A stretch of DNA of 33,920 nucleotides from Bacillus pumilus. Lineage in GTDB: Bacteria > Bacillota > Bacilli > Bacillales > Bacillaceae. Positions 7,832-17,857 of the stretch are shown here, piece after piece; the first letter of the stretch is position 1; every line of letters starts with the position of its first letter. The position numbers and the translations under genes are program-made. The notes below the pieces were generated by a model. It was not told the origin of the DNA, searched no databases, and saw nothing but the letters and a program-made list of their open reading frames with translations. The stretch is taken from NCBI RefSeq assembly GCF_002744245.1, contig NZ_NKHG01000050.1:1-33920 (forward strand), in the 5' to 3' direction.

Positions 7832-8179
7832 ATGAGTAATTTGGCTTACCAAAGAGAAGTAAAGCAGCATCAAACTGAGCAGCAAGGTCAATCGGTTGTC
7901 ATTAGAAGAAGAGGTTCTATTACTCTTGGTGAAAAAATCTTACTTGTCATGTTTGGCATGGCTCTTATGTGCAGCTCCATTCTCATCATTTCTAAAGCCT
8001 TTGCTGTTTATCACACAAATATCGAAGTGCAGAAATTAGAACAGCAAGTGTCTTTAGAATCGAAAAAGATCACAGAGCTACAAAAGGAAAAAGACTTACT
8101 GAGTGAACCAGAGAGAATCATTGAAGCCGCTAAAAAAGCAGGCTTAAGCATATCGAAAGATGTTAAGAAGGTAGATTAA
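7832..8179 (+). CDS. ftsL: Cell division protein FtsL
   Basis: A 115-residue bitopic membrane protein. A short basic cytoplasmic part (residues 1-36) precedes one membrane segment (about 37-58, [21 protein letters not shown]) and an extracellular leucine-zipper coiled coil (about 63-100). FtsL joins DivIC and DivIB to activate the septal synthase; in B. subtilis it is unstable and limits the rate of division. The start is the ATG at 7832 ([10 protein letters not shown]), set by AAAAAGGAGG at 7816-7825; an upstream in-frame ATG at 7808 overlaps no ribosome site. One base separates its stop from the pbpB start, so translation is probably coupled. Confidence 0.94.
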   Translation: MSNLAYQREVKQHQTEQQGQSVVIRRRGSITLGEKILLVMFGMALMCSSILIISKAFAVYHTNIEVQKLEQQVSLESKKITELQKEKDLLSEPERIIEAAKKAGLSISKDVKKVD

Positions 8180-8180
8180 C

Positions 8181-10337
8181 ATGGCGATGCCCAAAAAGAA
8201 TAAAATGATGAACAGAGGCGCGGCAATTGCGAGTATTTGCTTCGCCCTGTTTTTCTTTATCATCCTTGCACGTTTTATTTATATTCAGATTACTGGAACG
8301 GTTGATGGACAAGTGTTAGCCGCAAAGGCAAATGAACAATATCAATCGAAGAAAACACTTGAAGCCAAAAGAGGATCAATATTAGACCGAAATGGAAATG
8401 TAATTGCAGAGGATACATCTGTTTATAAGCTTATTGCGATCATGAGCAAGAAAATGACGGTGGATTCAAAGCATCCGATGCATGTTGTCGACAAAGAAAA
8501 GACAGCAAAAGAGCTGTCAAAAGTAATTGATATGAGCGAAAGCGAAATTTTAAAGCGTCTGAATACAAAGGATGCGTTCCAAGTCGAGTTTGGCAGAGCC
8601 GGAAAGGATATTAGTTTTTCAACAAAGGAAAAAATTGAAAAGCTAAAGCTTCCTGGGATCGCATTTGAAAAAGACACGAAGCGGTATTATCCAAATGGCA
8701 TGTTTGCTTCTAACTTAATCGGTTATGCAAGATTAGATGAAGCAACCAAGGACATGTCAGGTGCGATGGGTCTTGAAAAGGCACTGAATAAATATTTAAA
8801 AGAAAAAGACGGGTATGTTACGTATAATAGTGACAGAAGCGGATGGGCTCTTCCGAATAGTAAAGAAGACATAGTCGCCCCGAAGGATGGGAAAAACGTC
8901 ACGCTAACGATCGATCAAAAAATACAGGCGTTTCTTGAAGAAAGTATGACGCAGGTCGTTAAAAAATATAAGCCGAAGAAAATCATTGCAACAGTCGTTG
9001 ATCCGAAAACAGGAAAAGTCCTCGCGATGGGACAGCGGCCAAGCTTTAATTTAAATGAACTCGACATTACGAATTATAACAATGATGTGATTTCATATGC
9101 GTTTGAGCCGGGTTCAACGATGAAAATCTTTACACTCGCTGCAGCGATCCAAGAAGGGGTATACCAAGGCAGTGGCAAGTATCAATCTGGTACTTATAAA
9201 GTAGGCGGCGGTCTTGTAAGAGATCACAACAACGGAAATGGCTGGGGGAAAATTGATTTTCATGAAGGTGTTCTTCGTTCGTCAAACGTCGCCTTTGCGA
9301 AGCTGGCAAAGGAAAAGCTGGGCTTCACGCGATACGAACAATACTTGCAAAAATTCCATTTTTATGACAAAACGGGAATAGACTTGCCGAACGAAGCGTC
9401 TAGTAAAATCAATTTCAGATACGAATATGACAAAGCATCGACTGCTTATGGTCAAGCGTCTGCCATTACACCAATTCAACAAATTGAAGCAGCGACAGCG
9501 ATTGCAAACGGCGGCACAATGATGAAGCCGTATGTAATCGACCATATTACAGACCCGAACACAAATAAAACGATCTTGCAGCACGAACCAACAGTGGCTG
9601 GAAAACCGATTTCTTCTGATACAGCCAAGCAAGTTCGTGACATTTTAGGTGAGGTTGTTTCATCGAAAATCGGTACAGGTCAGCCGTATCAGATCAAAGG
9701 CTTTGACGTGGCGGGAAAAACAGGGACAGGACAAATTGGCGGGGCCGGCGGTTACCTTCAAGGCAGAAACGATTACGTCTTTTCGTTTATGGGTATGGCG
9801 CCAAAGGATGATCCGAAGCTACTTGTTTATGTGGCCGTACAACAGCCTCAGTTATCTGAAACACAAACAGGATCTGCTCCAGTTTCGGAAATCTTTAACC
9901 CTGTGATGAAAAATAGTCTGCTATATTTAAATATCGCACCAACAAAAACAGACGATAAAACATCAGGCGAACAAAAGGTAAAACAAGAAACAATGCCTTC
10001 ATTCCTAGATTTAGAAGTGAAGCAGGCAGAAACGGAAGCCAAAAACAAAAACTTAACACCTGTTGTCATCGGTGATGGTCTATCCATTAAACGTCAGTGG
10101 CCGAGTGCAGGCTCTGAATTCTCTGAAAGCCAGAAAGTCTTTTTGAAAACAGCAGGAAAAACCATTAAGATGCCTGATATGACAGGCTGGTCCAGAAGGG
10201 AAGTACTTCAATATGCGTCTATTTCCGGTGTGCATATTGAAACAAACGGTCAAGGGTACGCTGTCAAACAAAGTGTGAAAAGTGGAGCAGAGATTTCAGA
10301 TAAAGTCGTCACTGTGACATTTAAAAGCCCAAATTAA
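8181..10337 (+). CDS. pbpB: Penicillin-binding protein 2B (septal transpeptidase)
   Basis: A 718-residue class B PBP that cross-links septal peptidoglycan. It has one membrane anchor (about residues 15-37), a pedestal/dimerisation domain ([16 protein letters not shown] near 63) and a transpeptidase domain with the active-site motifs STMK (serine 312), SSN (367-369) and KTGT (lysine 513). The C-terminus (about 595-718) holds two PASTA modules. The start is the ATG at 8181, with AAGAAGGT eight bases upstream; the ATG two codons later is less well placed. The gene ends with its own terminator, so spoVD downstream is largely a separate unit. Confidence 0.96.
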   Translation: MAMPKKNKMMNRGAAIASICFALFFFIILARFIYIQITGTVDGQVLAAKANEQYQSKKTLEAKRGSILDRNGNVIAEDTSVYKLIAIMSKKMTVDSKHPMHVVDKEKTAKELSKVIDMSESEILKRLNTKDAFQVEFGRAGKDISFSTKEKIEKLKLPGIAFEKDTKRYYPNGMFASNLIGYARLDEATKDMSGAMGLEKALNKYLKEKDGYVTYNSDRSGWALPNSKEDIVAPKDGKNVTLTIDQKIQAFLEESMTQVVKKYKPKKIIATVVDPKTGKVLAMGQRPSFNLNELDITNYNNDVISYAFEPGSTMKIFTLAAAIQEGVYQGSGKYQSGTYKVGGGLVRDHNNGNGWGKIDFHEGVLRSSNVAFAKLAKEKLGFTRYEQYLQKFHFYDKTGIDLPNEASSKINFRYEYDKASTAYGQASAITPIQQIEAATAIANGGTMMKPYVIDHITDPNTNKTILQHEPTVAGKPISSDTAKQVRDILGEVVSSKIGTGQPYQIKGFDVAGKTGTGQIGGAGGYLQGRNDYVFSFMGMAPKDDPKLLVYVAVQQPQLSETQTGSAPVSEIFNPVMKNSLLYLNIAPTKTDDKTSGEQKVKQETMPSFLDLEVKQAETEAKNKNLTPVVIGDGLSIKRQWPSAGSEFSESQKVFLKTAGKTIKMPDMTGWSRREVLQYASISGVHIETNGQGYAVKQSVKSGAEISDKVVTVTFKSPN

Positions 10338-10341
10338 ATGC

Positions 10342-10373
10342 AAAACCTAGCAAATCGTTTGCTAGGTTTTTTC
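10342..10373 (+). terminator. Terminator after pbpB
   Basis: A perfect 13-bp stem AAAACCTAGCAAA / TTTGCTAGGTTTT with a three-base loop (tcg), ending in a T-run. It isolates vegetative pbpB from sporulation-specific spoVD. Confidence 0.9.
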
Positions 10374-10403
10374 TTTTGCTGTGTAGGGAGGTACTTAGAC
10401 CGT

Positions 10404-10431
10404 TCTATAAAAGGACGGGCCTGCATATGAT
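10404..10431 (+). promoter_or_regulatory. Sigma-E promoter of spoVD
   Basis: TCTATAA (10404-10410), 13 bases, CATATGAT (10424-10431), 34 bases before the GTG start. It resembles the sigma-E consensus (-35 with ATA core, -10 CATACAnT) and shares its -10 octamer with the site before gerR. spoVD is a sigma-E gene in B. subtilis. Confidence 0.65.
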
Positions 10432-10464
10432 GGAAACAAGCCATATGTAAGGAGTGAACCGGGC

Positions 10465-12384
10465 GTGCGAGTGTCAAGTGTAACAGTGAGAAAACGATTG
10501 CTTTTCGTGCTGCTGTTTGGGGTGATTATTTTTTTCATCATAGATACTAGATTAGGATATGTGCAGTTTATCATGGGCGAAAAGCTGACAAGCTTAGCAA
10601 AAGACTCATGGAGCCGAAACCTCCCATTTGAACCAGAACGAGGAGATATTTTGGACCGGAATGGGGTAGAGCTTGCAACGAACAAAAGTGCTCCATCCAT
10701 TTTGGTCGTGCCGCGGCAAATTAAAGACCCAGCAGAAACAAGCAAGAAACTAGCGGCAGTGCTTAATATGTCTGAGGAGAAAGCGTACAAGCACGTCACC
10801 AAGAAAACATCAATAGAGCGAATTTCTCCAGAGGGTAGAAAAGTATCTCATGAAAAAGCCAAAGAAGTGAGAGAGCTTGATTTAGATGGGGTTTATGTAG
10901 CAGAAGACAGCATTAGACATTATCCATTTGGAAGCTTCTTATCCCATGTATTAGGATTTGCTGGAATTGATAATCAAGGCTTACTTGGACTGGAAGCTTA
11001 CTATGATGATGACCTAAAAGGTGAAAAAGGATCTGTGAAATTCTATTCCGATGCAAAAGGACAAAAAATGCCAGATGAAGCAGATGATTATACACCGCCT
11101 AAAGATGGGCTTGATATGAAATTAACGGTCGATTCCAAAGTACAAACCATCATTGAACGAGAATTAGACAATGCGCAGGCAAAATATAATCCAGATGGCA
11201 TGATCGCCATTGCAATGAACCCGAAAAATGGTGAAGTGCTAGGAATGTCAAGCAGACCCGATTTTGATCCAGCTGACTATCAATCAGTTGATCCGAAAGT
11301 GTTTAACCGGAATTTACCGGTTTGGAGCACATATGAGCCGGGATCGACGTTTAAAATCATCACACTCGCAGCAGCATTAGAAGAAAATAAAGTGAATTTA
11401 AAACGCGACCATTTTTTTGACAGCGGATCTGTGACAGTGGATGGAGCAAGACTCAGATGCTGGAAAAAAGGCGGGCATGGATCACAGTCATTTTTAGAAG
11501 TGGTTCAAAACTCCTGTAACCCAGGATTTGTAGAGTTAGGTGACCGTCTTGGAAAAGACAAATTATTTTCCTATATTAAAAATTTCGGTTTTGGTCAAAA
11601 AACTGGAATCGACCTTCAAGGGGAAGGGAGAGGCATTTTGTTCCCTCTTGATCGTGTAGGTCCTGTAGAGCAGGCAACAACTGCCTTTGGTCAGGGTGTA
11701 TCCGTAACACCGATTCAGCAAGTAGCTGCAGTGGCTGCAGCGGTAAATGGCGGAACGCTTTACACACCTTATATTGCAAAAGAATGGATCGATCCGACCA
11801 CAAAAGAGGTAGTGAAAAAGCAATCACCTATTGCTAAGAAGAAAGTGATTTCAGCTGAGACCTCAAAAGAAATCAGATATGCACTTGAAAGTGTAGTCGC
11901 GCAAGGTACTGGGCGAAATGCATTTGTTGAAGGGTATCGGGTCGGCGGGAAAACCGGAACAGCACAGAAGGTAAAAGACGGTAAGTACATGGAAAATAAC
12001 CACATTGTGTCGTTTATCGGGTTTGCCCCTGCTGATGATCCGAGCATCGTTGTATATGTAGCCGTTGACAACCCAAAGGGCACGATCCAATTTGGTGGTA
12101 CAGTAGCCGCTCCAATCGTCGGCCATATTATGCGTGATAGCCTGCCAGAGATGGGTGTGAAAAAAAGAAAAGGTCAAATTGAAAAGAAGTACCAGTGGCT
12201 GGACACAAAAACCATTGAGGTACCGAATCTTGTAGGGGGATCTGTTTCTGATCTTGAATCACTCCTCATTAACTTAAAGATCGATGCGTCAGGAACTGGC
12301 AGTAAAGTTGTGAAGCAATCGCCTGCTGCCGGTACAAAAGTAAAAGAAGGCTCCACGATCAGACTATACTTAAACGACGAATAA
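10465..12384 (+). CDS. spoVD: Sporulation-specific penicillin-binding protein SpoVD
   Basis: A 639-residue class B PBP needed for spore cortex peptidoglycan, acting in the outer forespore membrane with SpoVE. It has a membrane anchor (about 11-30), a pedestal domain, and transpeptidase motifs STFK (serine 294), SCN (350-352) and KTGT (lysine 496), then one C-terminal PASTA module (about 578-637). Cysteines at 332 and 351 match the redox pair which in B. subtilis must be reduced by the forespore thiol-disulfide protein StoA for activity. The start is the GTG at 10465 after AAGGAG, matching the conserved MRVSSVTVRKRLL terminus. It is a paralogue of the neighbouring pbpB. Confidence 0.96.
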   Translation: MRVSSVTVRKRLLFVLLFGVIIFFIIDTRLGYVQFIMGEKLTSLAKDSWSRNLPFEPERGDILDRNGVELATNKSAPSILVVPRQIKDPAETSKKLAAVLNMSEEKAYKHVTKKTSIERISPEGRKVSHEKAKEVRELDLDGVYVAEDSIRHYPFGSFLSHVLGFAGIDNQGLLGLEAYYDDDLKGEKGSVKFYSDAKGQKMPDEADDYTPPKDGLDMKLTVDSKVQTIIERELDNAQAKYNPDGMIAIAMNPKNGEVLGMSSRPDFDPADYQSVDPKVFNRNLPVWSTYEPGSTFKIITLAAALEENKVNLKRDHFFDSGSVTVDGARLRCWKKGGHGSQSFLEVVQNSCNPGFVELGDRLGKDKLFSYIKNFGFGQKTGIDLQGEGRGILFPLDRVGPVEQATTAFGQGVSVTPIQQVAAVAAAVNGGTLYTPYIAKEWIDPTTKEVVKKQSPIAKKKVISAETSKEIRYALESVVAQGTGRNAFVEGYRVGGKTGTAQKVKDGKYMENNHIVSFIGFAPADDPSIVVYVAVDNPKGTIQFGGTVAAPIVGHIMRDSLPEMGVKKRKGQIEKKYQWLDTKTIEVPNLVGGSVSDLESLLINLKIDASGTGSKVVKQSPAAGTKVKEGSTIRLYLNDE

Positions 12385-12396
12385 TAAAGAATGAAC

Positions 12397-12431
12397 AGAG
12401 GGTAGCCGCACTCATTCGGCTGCCTCTTTTT
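12397..12431 (+). terminator. Terminator after spoVD
   Basis: AGAGGGTAGCCG pairs with CGGCTGCCTCT around an 8-base loop with one mismatch, followed by TTTTT. It lies 13 bases after the spoVD stop. Confidence 0.8.
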
Positions 12432-12493
12432 GTTGAAAGGGATGGACAGTTTTAAAAAATGAGCACAAAGTGTGTTTTTTCCAAGAGAAACTT

Positions 12494-12523
12494 AAGGAAT
12501 ACGCTGGATGTATCCTTTTTTTT
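12494..12523 (+). terminator. Second terminator-like hairpin in the spoVD-murE gap
   Basis: AAGGA-a-TAC pairs with GTA-TCCTT with one bulged base and a 7-base loop, followed by eight T. With the hairpin at 12397 this makes a tandem barrier, so murE probably has its own promoter in the roughly 70 bases that follow. A possible -10 (TAAAAT at 12528-12533) is seen but no good -35. Confidence 0.55.
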
Positions 12524-12595
12524 ACGATAAAATATAGACTGTGTGTTTTTTTCACAAGACATGCACGTGAACGAATTTGAGAGGTTTGATATGAA

Positions 12596-14071
12596 ATGAA
12601 ATTACAAGAACTCCTTACATACTTTAGAAATGAAAACAACGAAACAATAAACGAAAATCCCGATATCACTTCCATTGAAATGGATTCAAGAGAGGTGAAA
12701 AAAGGGAGCCTTTTTGTCTGTATAAAAGGCTATACAGTAGATGGACATGATTATGCTGAAAAAGCGGTGAAAAGCGGAGCTGTTGCTATTGTAGCAGAAC
12801 ACCCTCTTAACATAACAGCTGTACCAGTTATTATTGTGAAACACTCTCAACGAGCACTTGCAAGAATAGCTGATGCGTTTTACAGTCAGCCAACGCATAA
12901 GCTAAATCTAATAGGTATCACCGGAACAAACGGGAAAACCTCAACAACACACATGATAGAGCAAATGATGAGAAAAGCCGATAAGAAAACAGGCTTAATT
13001 GGCACGATGTATATGAAGGTGAATGATGATATCCTTGAAGTCAAAAATACAACACCAGAGAGTGTCACCCTACAAAAAACCTTTAAACAGATGCTTGATC
13101 AAGATGTAGACACAGCTATTATGGAAGTATCATCACATGCACTGCATATTGGCCGGGTTCATGGATGTGATTATGATATTGCCGTTTTCACAAATCTTAC
13201 GCAAGATCATCTTGACTATCACAACACAATGGAAGAATATAAACACGCGAAAAGCTTGCTATTCTCCCAGCTAGGAAGTGCCTTTCAGCATGATAAGCCA
13301 AAGCATGCCATTTTAAATGCAGATGATGAAGCCTCAAGTTATTTTGAGAAAGTCACAGCTGCTGACATCATGATGTATGGCTTAGAGCAAGAAGCAGATG
13401 TGATGGCAAAGAATATTCAAATTAAGCCAAAGGGAACACAATTTGATTTGATCACACCAATTGGCACAAAAAATGTCACGATTGCCCTCATTGGGAAGTT
13501 CAATGTGTATAATATCTTAGCTGCTGTATCAGTAGGCATTGTATCCGGCTTATCATTTGATACGATCGTCAGTGCAATTGAAGAGCTAGAGGGAGTCAAA
13601 GGAAGATTTGAACTTGTGAACTGTGATCAAGACTTCCCTGTCATCATTGATTATGCGCATACACCTGACAGCTTAGAAAATGTACTCACAACGTGTAGAG
13701 AATTAACAGAAGGTAGAATTTTCTGTGTGATAGGATGCGGTGGAGACCGTGATAGAACAAAGCGCCCGCAAATGGCCCAAATCGCTGTGAAATATGCAGA
13801 TGAGCCCGTATTTACATCAGACAACCCAAGAAGTGAAGATCCATCAGCTATTCTAAAAGACATGGAAAATGGGGTGCCAGAAGCATATTATCATAGCTTT
13901 GTGAATCGTAAACAAGCGATCTTTTTTGCGATTGCCAATGCCAAAAAAGGCGATACAGTCTTAATAGCGGGAAAAGGCCACGAGACGTACCAAATCATTG
14001 GCGATCAAGTCTATGACTTTGATGATGCAAAGGTTGCAGTGGACGCTATTTTAGATCTAAACAAATCTTAA
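12596..14071 (+). CDS. murE: UDP-MurNAc-L-Ala-D-Glu: meso-diaminopimelate ligase MurE
   Basis: A 491-residue cytosolic Mur ligase that adds the third stem-peptide residue with ATP. Its order is an N-terminal UDP-binding domain (1-100), a central ATPase domain with GTNGKTST (lysine 114) and a C-terminal domain with DNPRSEDP (409-416). The DNPR motif marks meso-diaminopimelate rather than lysine as substrate, as expected for Bacillus. The start is the ATG at 12596 with GAGAGGT upstream; the overlapping ATG at 12591 leads to a stop after two codons. It follows two terminators and precedes a 135-base gap before mraY. Confidence 0.96.
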   Translation: MKLQELLTYFRNENNETINENPDITSIEMDSREVKKGSLFVCIKGYTVDGHDYAEKAVKSGAVAIVAEHPLNITAVPVIIVKHSQRALARIADAFYSQPTHKLNLIGITGTNGKTSTTHMIEQMMRKADKKTGLIGTMYMKVNDDILEVKNTTPESVTLQKTFKQMLDQDVDTAIMEVSSHALHIGRVHGCDYDIAVFTNLTQDHLDYHNTMEEYKHAKSLLFSQLGSAFQHDKPKHAILNADDEASSYFEKVTAADIMMYGLEQEADVMAKNIQIKPKGTQFDLITPIGTKNVTIALIGKFNVYNILAAVSVGIVSGLSFDTIVSAIEELEGVKGRFELVNCDQDFPVIIDYAHTPDSLENVLTTCRELTEGRIFCVIGCGGDRDRTKRPQMAQIAVKYADEPVFTSDNPRSEDPSAILKDMENGVPEAYYHSFVNRKQAIFFAIANAKKGDTVLIAGKGHETYQIIGDQVYDFDDAKVAVDAILDLNKS

Positions 14072-14094
14072 AATGATGAAAAGAGTGTAATGAA

Positions 14095-14214
14095 ATGGAG
14101 CATTTTGTACAAAAACAACATATGAAAGACACGAATGAATATCATAATAATGAATGCTATTTTCTGATGGAAAACGGCTTTGGGAATTCGGAAGGAGTAA
14201 AGAACGATGCTTGA
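14095..14214 (+). CDS. Possible 39-codon ORF filling the murE-mraY gap
   Basis: ATG at 14095, TGA at 14212-14214, reading [20 protein letters not shown] and 19 further residues. Its stop overlaps the first codons of mraY by eight bases, an arrangement that would allow translational coupling. The ribosome site is weak (AAAAGAG about 7 bases before) and the composition (many N, E, H) is not typical of a stable protein. I do not recognise it. It may be only a chance frame in a leader region, or a short leader peptide. Confidence 0.2.
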   Translation: MEHFVQKQHMKDTNEYHNNECYFLMENGFGNSEGVKNDA

Positions 14215-15181
14215 ACAGGTGATATTGTTTACAATCATAATGGGATTTTTAATCAGTGTTCTTTTATCCCCGATTTTTATTCCGTTTTTAAGAAGACTTA
14301 AATTTGGCCAAAGTATTAGAGAAGAGGGCCCACAGTCTCACCAAAAGAAATCAGGTACCCCAACAATGGGCGGAATTATGATTATCTTTTCTATCACGAT
14401 TACAACGATTGTGATGATCAACAAGTTCTCTGAAATTAGTCCAGAAATGTTTTTACTTTTATTTGTCACACTTGGTTATGGTTTATTAGGATTTTTAGAT
14501 GATTATATTAAAGTAGCGATGAAGCGAAATCTTGGATTAACGTCAAAACAGAAATTGATCGGTCAAATTGTGATTGCTGTGATTTTTTATGCAGTCTTCC
14601 ATTATTATCAGTTTGCAACGACGATACGCATTCCAGGAACAGATGTCAGCTTTGATTTAGGATGGGCTTACTTTATCCTCGTTATTTTCATGCTTGTCGG
14701 TGGTTCTAATGCGGTGAACTTAACGGATGGACTTGATGGTCTATTATCTGGAACAGCTGCTATTGCTTTCGGAGCTTTTGCAATACTAGCTTGGAATCAA
14801 TCTCAGTATGATGTGGCAATCTTTTCTGTCGCTGTCGCTGGAGCTGTCCTTGGCTTCCTTGTCTTTAATGCGCACCCTGCAAAAGTATTTATGGGTGATA
14901 CAGGGTCTCTTGCTTTAGGCGGTGCCATTGTAGCGATTGCGATCTTAACGAAACTTGAAATTTTACTCGTCATTATTGGAGGAGTATTTGTTGTTGAAAC
15001 GTTATCCGTTATTCTTCAAGTCATCTCCTTTAAAACAACTGGAAAAAGAATCTTTAAGATGAGCCCGCTTCACCACCACTATGAATTAGTTGGCTGGTCT
15101 GAGTGGAGAGTGGTTGTCACCTTCTGGACAGCTGGTTTATTGCTTGCTGTTTTAGGAATTTACATCGAGGTGTGGTTATAA
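14207..15181 (+). CDS. mraY: Phospho-N-acetylmuramoyl-pentapeptide transferase MraY
   Basis: A 324-residue integral membrane enzyme that transfers phospho-MurNAc-pentapeptide from UDP to undecaprenyl phosphate, giving lipid I. About ten membrane segments are evident. Active-site signatures are FLDDYIK with the aspartate pair (near residues 100-106), NLTDGLDGL (near 168-176), [11 protein letters not shown] (near 228) and the PLHHHYE histidine triad (near 288-294). The start ATG follows GGAAGGAGT. The stop codon is immediately followed by the murD start, so the two are translated together. Confidence 0.97.
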   Translation: MLEQVILFTIIMGFLISVLLSPIFIPFLRRLKFGQSIREEGPQSHQKKSGTPTMGGIMIIFSITITTIVMINKFSEISPEMFLLLFVTLGYGLLGFLDDYIKVAMKRNLGLTSKQKLIGQIVIAVIFYAVFHYYQFATTIRIPGTDVSFDLGWAYFILVIFMLVGGSNAVNLTDGLDGLLSGTAAIAFGAFAILAWNQSQYDVAIFSVAVAGAVLGFLVFNAHPAKVFMGDTGSLALGGAIVAIAILTKLEILLVIIGGVFVVETLSVILQVISFKTTGKRIFKMSPLHHHYELVGWSEWRVVVTFWTAGLLLAVLGIYIEVWL

Positions 15182-16537
15182 TTGAATAAGATGCAAATGT
15201 TAAAAAACGAACATGTACTAGTACTAGGTCTTGCAAAAAGCGGATATGCGGCAGCCTCAATTCTTCACGAATACGGAGTAAATGTAACAGTAAATGATCA
15301 AAAACCGTTTGAAGAAAATGAGCCTGCTCAGTTACTTTCTGAAAAGGGGATTGATGTCATTTGTGGCACTCATCCTCTTCGTATGTTCGATGATAAAGAA
15401 ATGACGATTTTAATTAAAAATCCTGGAATTCCTTATGAGAATGTGATGGTCCAAGAGGCGATTCGCCGCCAAATTCCAGTTTGGACTGAAATAGAGCTAG
15501 CTTATCATTTGACCTCATCTCCTTTTATTGGAATAACCGGATCGAATGGAAAAACCACTACCACCACATTGATTTATGAAATGCTGAAAAAAGATGGTCA
15601 AAAAACGTTAGTAGCAGGTAATATTGGAACGGTTGCAAGTGAAGTCGCTGCAAATGCAGCAGGCGATGAATGGATCGTGACTGAGCTCTCTTCCTTTCAG
15701 TTAATGGGAACCGTTGAATTCAGGCCCAAAATCAGCTTAATATTAAATATTTTTGATGCACATTTAGACTATCATCACACTCGTGAAGAATACGAAAAAG
15801 CAAAGCAGAAAGTGTACGCACATCAACATGAAAATGACATAGCTGTAATAAATCTAGATGATCCATCTGTCGTCAAATTAGCAGAAGGTTCAAAAGCGAA
15901 AAAAGTATTTTTCTCAGTAAAAGAGCCAGTAGAATATGGAGCGTTTATAAAAGATGGTGCTATATACTATATGAATGAACATGTCATCGACCTGAAGGAT
16001 GTTGTTCTTCCTGGTGAGCATAACCTAGAAAATATTCTGGCGGCCATTTGTGTTGTGAAAAATGCAGGCTGTTCTAATGAAGGGATTGTCCACGTTCTCA
16101 CAACATTTAGTGGAGTAAAGCATCGTTTGCAGTTTGTGGATACGATTCAAAGTAGAAAATTTTATAACGATAGTAAAGCGACAAATATACTGGCCACAAG
16201 TAAAGCATTATCAGCCTTCGAACAGCCGACCATTTTACTAGCAGGCGGACTCGATCGAGGCAATGAATTTGGTGAATTGAGACCTTTTATGAATAATGTG
16301 AAAGGAATTATCACATTTGGTGAGACTGCACCTAAGTTTGTTAAGCTTGGTGAAGAGCTTGGAATACATCACGTAAAACATGTCGATAATGTTGAACAAG
16401 CAGTTCCTGCGGCGTTTAGCATATCTGAAGAAGAAGACGTGATTTTATTGTCTCCAGCTTGTGCAAGCTGGGATCAACATAAAACATTTGAAGAACGTGG
16501 AGACATGTTTGTAAACGCCGTGCATATGCTTAAATAA
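15182..16537 (+). CDS. murD: UDP-N-acetylmuramoylalanine: D-glutamate ligase MurD
   Basis: A 451-residue cytosolic ATP-dependent ligase that adds D-glutamate to UDP-MurNAc-L-alanine. The N-terminal Rossmann domain starts [13 protein letters not shown]; the central domain has the ATP loop GSNGKTTTT (lysine 124) and [12 protein letters not shown]; the C-terminal domain has NDSKATN and [10 protein letters not shown] chose the TTG at 15182, directly after the mraY stop, because GAGGTG inside the mraY end lies 9 bases before it; the ATG at 15191 would be 18 bases away. Confidence 0.95.
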   Translation: MNKMQMLKNEHVLVLGLAKSGYAAASILHEYGVNVTVNDQKPFEENEPAQLLSEKGIDVICGTHPLRMFDDKEMTILIKNPGIPYENVMVQEAIRRQIPVWTEIELAYHLTSSPFIGITGSNGKTTTTTLIYEMLKKDGQKTLVAGNIGTVASEVAANAAGDEWIVTELSSFQLMGTVEFRPKISLILNIFDAHLDYHHTREEYEKAKQKVYAHQHENDIAVINLDDPSVVKLAEGSKAKKVFFSVKEPVEYGAFIKDGAIYYMNEHVIDLKDVVLPGEHNLENILAAICVVKNAGCSNEGIVHVLTTFSGVKHRLQFVDTIQSRKFYNDSKATNILATSKALSAFEQPTILLAGGLDRGNEFGELRPFMNNVKGIITFGETAPKFVKLGEELGIHHVKHVDNVEQAVPAAFSISEEEDVILLSPACASWDQHKTFEERGDMFVNAVHMLK

Positions 16538-16557
16538 GGGCTTGTCTCTCATATGAC
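16530..16557 (+). promoter_or_regulatory. Possible sigma-E promoter of spoVE
   Basis: CATATGAC (16550-16557) differs by one base from the -10 octamer found before gerR and spoVD. A weak AT-rich -35 candidate TTAAATA (16530-16536) lies 13 bases upstream, at the end of murD. SpoVE expression in B. subtilis depends on sigma-E. The -10 sits in the loop of the hairpin at 16538-16566. Confidence 0.35.
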
Positions 16558-16566
16558 TGACAGCCC
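16538..16566 (+). repeat. Hairpin between murD and spoVE
   Basis: GGGCT-t-GTC pairs with GAC-AGCCC around a 12-base loop, starting one base after the murD stop. It has no T-run, so it is not a standard terminator; it may stabilise the murD mRNA 3' end. Confidence 0.4.
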
Positions 16567-16596
16567 AAATGAAATTATGCTTGGGGTGTCGGTCTC

Positions 16597-17697
16597 TTGA
16601 CGAATAAGAAAACTTCTCCGGATTTTTTGCTTGTTGTCATTACGTTACTTTTATTGACGATTGGTTTAATTATGGTGTACAGCGCAAGTGCTGTGTGGGC
16701 ATCGTATAAATTTGATGATTCGTTTTATTTTGCAAAAAGACAGCTTTTGTTTGCCGGAATCGGAGTTATCGCGATGTTTTTCATTATGCGAGTCGATTAT
16801 TGGACGTGGCGGACTTGGTCAAAGATATTGATCGCTGTTTGTTTTCTCCTCCTATTACTCGTACTCATTCCTGGGATCGGTATGGAGAGAAATGGTTCAA
16901 GAAGCTGGATCGGTGTCGGTGCGTTTAGTATTCAGCCCTCTGAATTTATGAAGCTTGCGATGATTGCGTTTCTTGCAAAATTCTTATCTGAAAAGCAAAA
17001 GAATATCACGTCTTTCCGTAAAGGCTTCGCGCCAGCGTTAGGCATTGTATTTTCTGCATTTGCCATCATTATGCTGCAACCAGATTTGGGTACAGGAACG
17101 GTAATGGTTGGAACCTGTATTATTATGATATTTGTTTCAGGTGCGAGAATTGCTCACTTTATCTTTCTCGGTCTTTTAGGGCTTAGCGGATTTACTGCAC
17201 TTGTCTTATCAGCACCCTATAGAATAAAACGAATCACTTCTTATTTAAATCCTTGGGAAGATCCACTAGGCAGCGGGTTTCAAATTATTCAATCCTTATA
17301 CGCTGTTGGTCCAGGCGGTTTGTTTGGAATGGGTCTAGGACAAAGTAGACAAAAATTCTTCTATTTACCTGAGCCTCAAACGGACTTTATCTTTGCGATA
17401 TTGTCTGAAGAACTCGGCTTTATAGGCGGATCGCTCATTTTGTTGCTCTTTAGTGTTCTGTTATGGAGAGGCATACGAATAGCACTTGGCGCGCCAGACT
17501 TATACGGAAGTTTCTTAGCAGTAGGCATCATTTCAATGGTTGCTATTCAAGTGATGATTAATATCGCAGTTGTCACAGGCCTAATCCCTGTGACAGGTAT
17601 CACGCTCCCATTCTTAAGTTATGGCGGCTCATCACTGACATTAATGTTGATGGCAATTGGCGTGCTTTTGAATGTAAGCAGGTATGCTAGATATTAA
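16597..17697 (+). CDS. spoVE: SpoVE, SEDS-family glycosyltransferase of spore cortex synthesis
   Basis: A 366-residue polytopic membrane protein of the SEDS family (FtsW, RodA, SpoVE), which polymerises lipid II glycan together with a class B PBP, here SpoVD. About ten membrane segments are seen. Signatures are YSASAVWA near residue 28, SRSWIGVGAFSIQPSEFMKL (near 102-121), QPDLGTG (with the catalytic aspartate, near 160) and the C-terminal PFLSYGGSSL (near 338-347). Start: TTG at 16597 (MTNKKTSPD), with GGGGTG nine bases upstream. The dcw position could suggest FtsW, but the sequence is SpoVE; in Bacillus ftsW lies elsewhere. Confidence 0.94.
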   Translation: MTNKKTSPDFLLVVITLLLLTIGLIMVYSASAVWASYKFDDSFYFAKRQLLFAGIGVIAMFFIMRVDYWTWRTWSKILIAVCFLLLLLVLIPGIGMERNGSRSWIGVGAFSIQPSEFMKLAMIAFLAKFLSEKQKNITSFRKGFAPALGIVFSAFAIIMLQPDLGTGTVMVGTCIIMIFVSGARIAHFIFLGLLGLSGFTALVLSAPYRIKRITSYLNPWEDPLGSGFQIIQSLYAVGPGGLFGMGLGQSRQKFFYLPEPQTDFIFAILSEELGFIGGSLILLLFSVLLWRGIRIALGAPDLYGSFLAVGIISMVAIQVMINIAVVTGLIPVTGITLPFLSYGGSSLTLMLMAIGVLLNVSRYARY

Positions 17698-17725
17698 TGT
17701 ACTGCTAGTTCATGAAACCATGTCG

Positions 17726-17857
17726 ACTTTTATTTTGCAAAAGTACAAAAAAATGATTTGAAGAGTGAAAAAGACAGTTTTTGTTTCGAAAACATGATTT
17801 TTGACTCTTCTTTACAGGTTTTAACGGAGCCCTGTTGTTTAAAACAGGGTTTATACT
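17726..17857 (+). repeat. Structured spoVE-murG leader with three successive hairpins
   Basis: The 198-base gap between spoVE and murG holds (1) ACTTTT/AAAAGT at 17726-17744; (2) a nested hairpin in which AAGAGT-g-AAAAA (17761-17772) pairs with TTTTT-g-ACTCTT (17798-17809) and GTTTT/AAAAC (17777-17793) pairs inside; (3) CCCTGTT/AACAGGG at 17830-17849 followed by TTTATACTTTG. The third could be a weak terminator or attenuator. No riboswitch class is recognised. Confidence 0.45.

Noticed and set aside
10395..10802. A 135-codon minus-strand frame over the spoVD promoter and 5' end
   Set aside because: It would cover the sigma-E promoter of spoVD, has no ribosome site and no family features.
16597..17697. 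Calling the SEDS gene ftsW
   Set aside because: The dcw position suggests ftsW, but sequence details match SpoVE of B. subtilis, whose ftsW is elsewhere, and the partner spoVD is nearby.
17726..17857. Riboswitch or T-box in the spoVE-murG gap
   Set aside because: None of the conserved sequence elements of known classes are visible; only simple hairpins.
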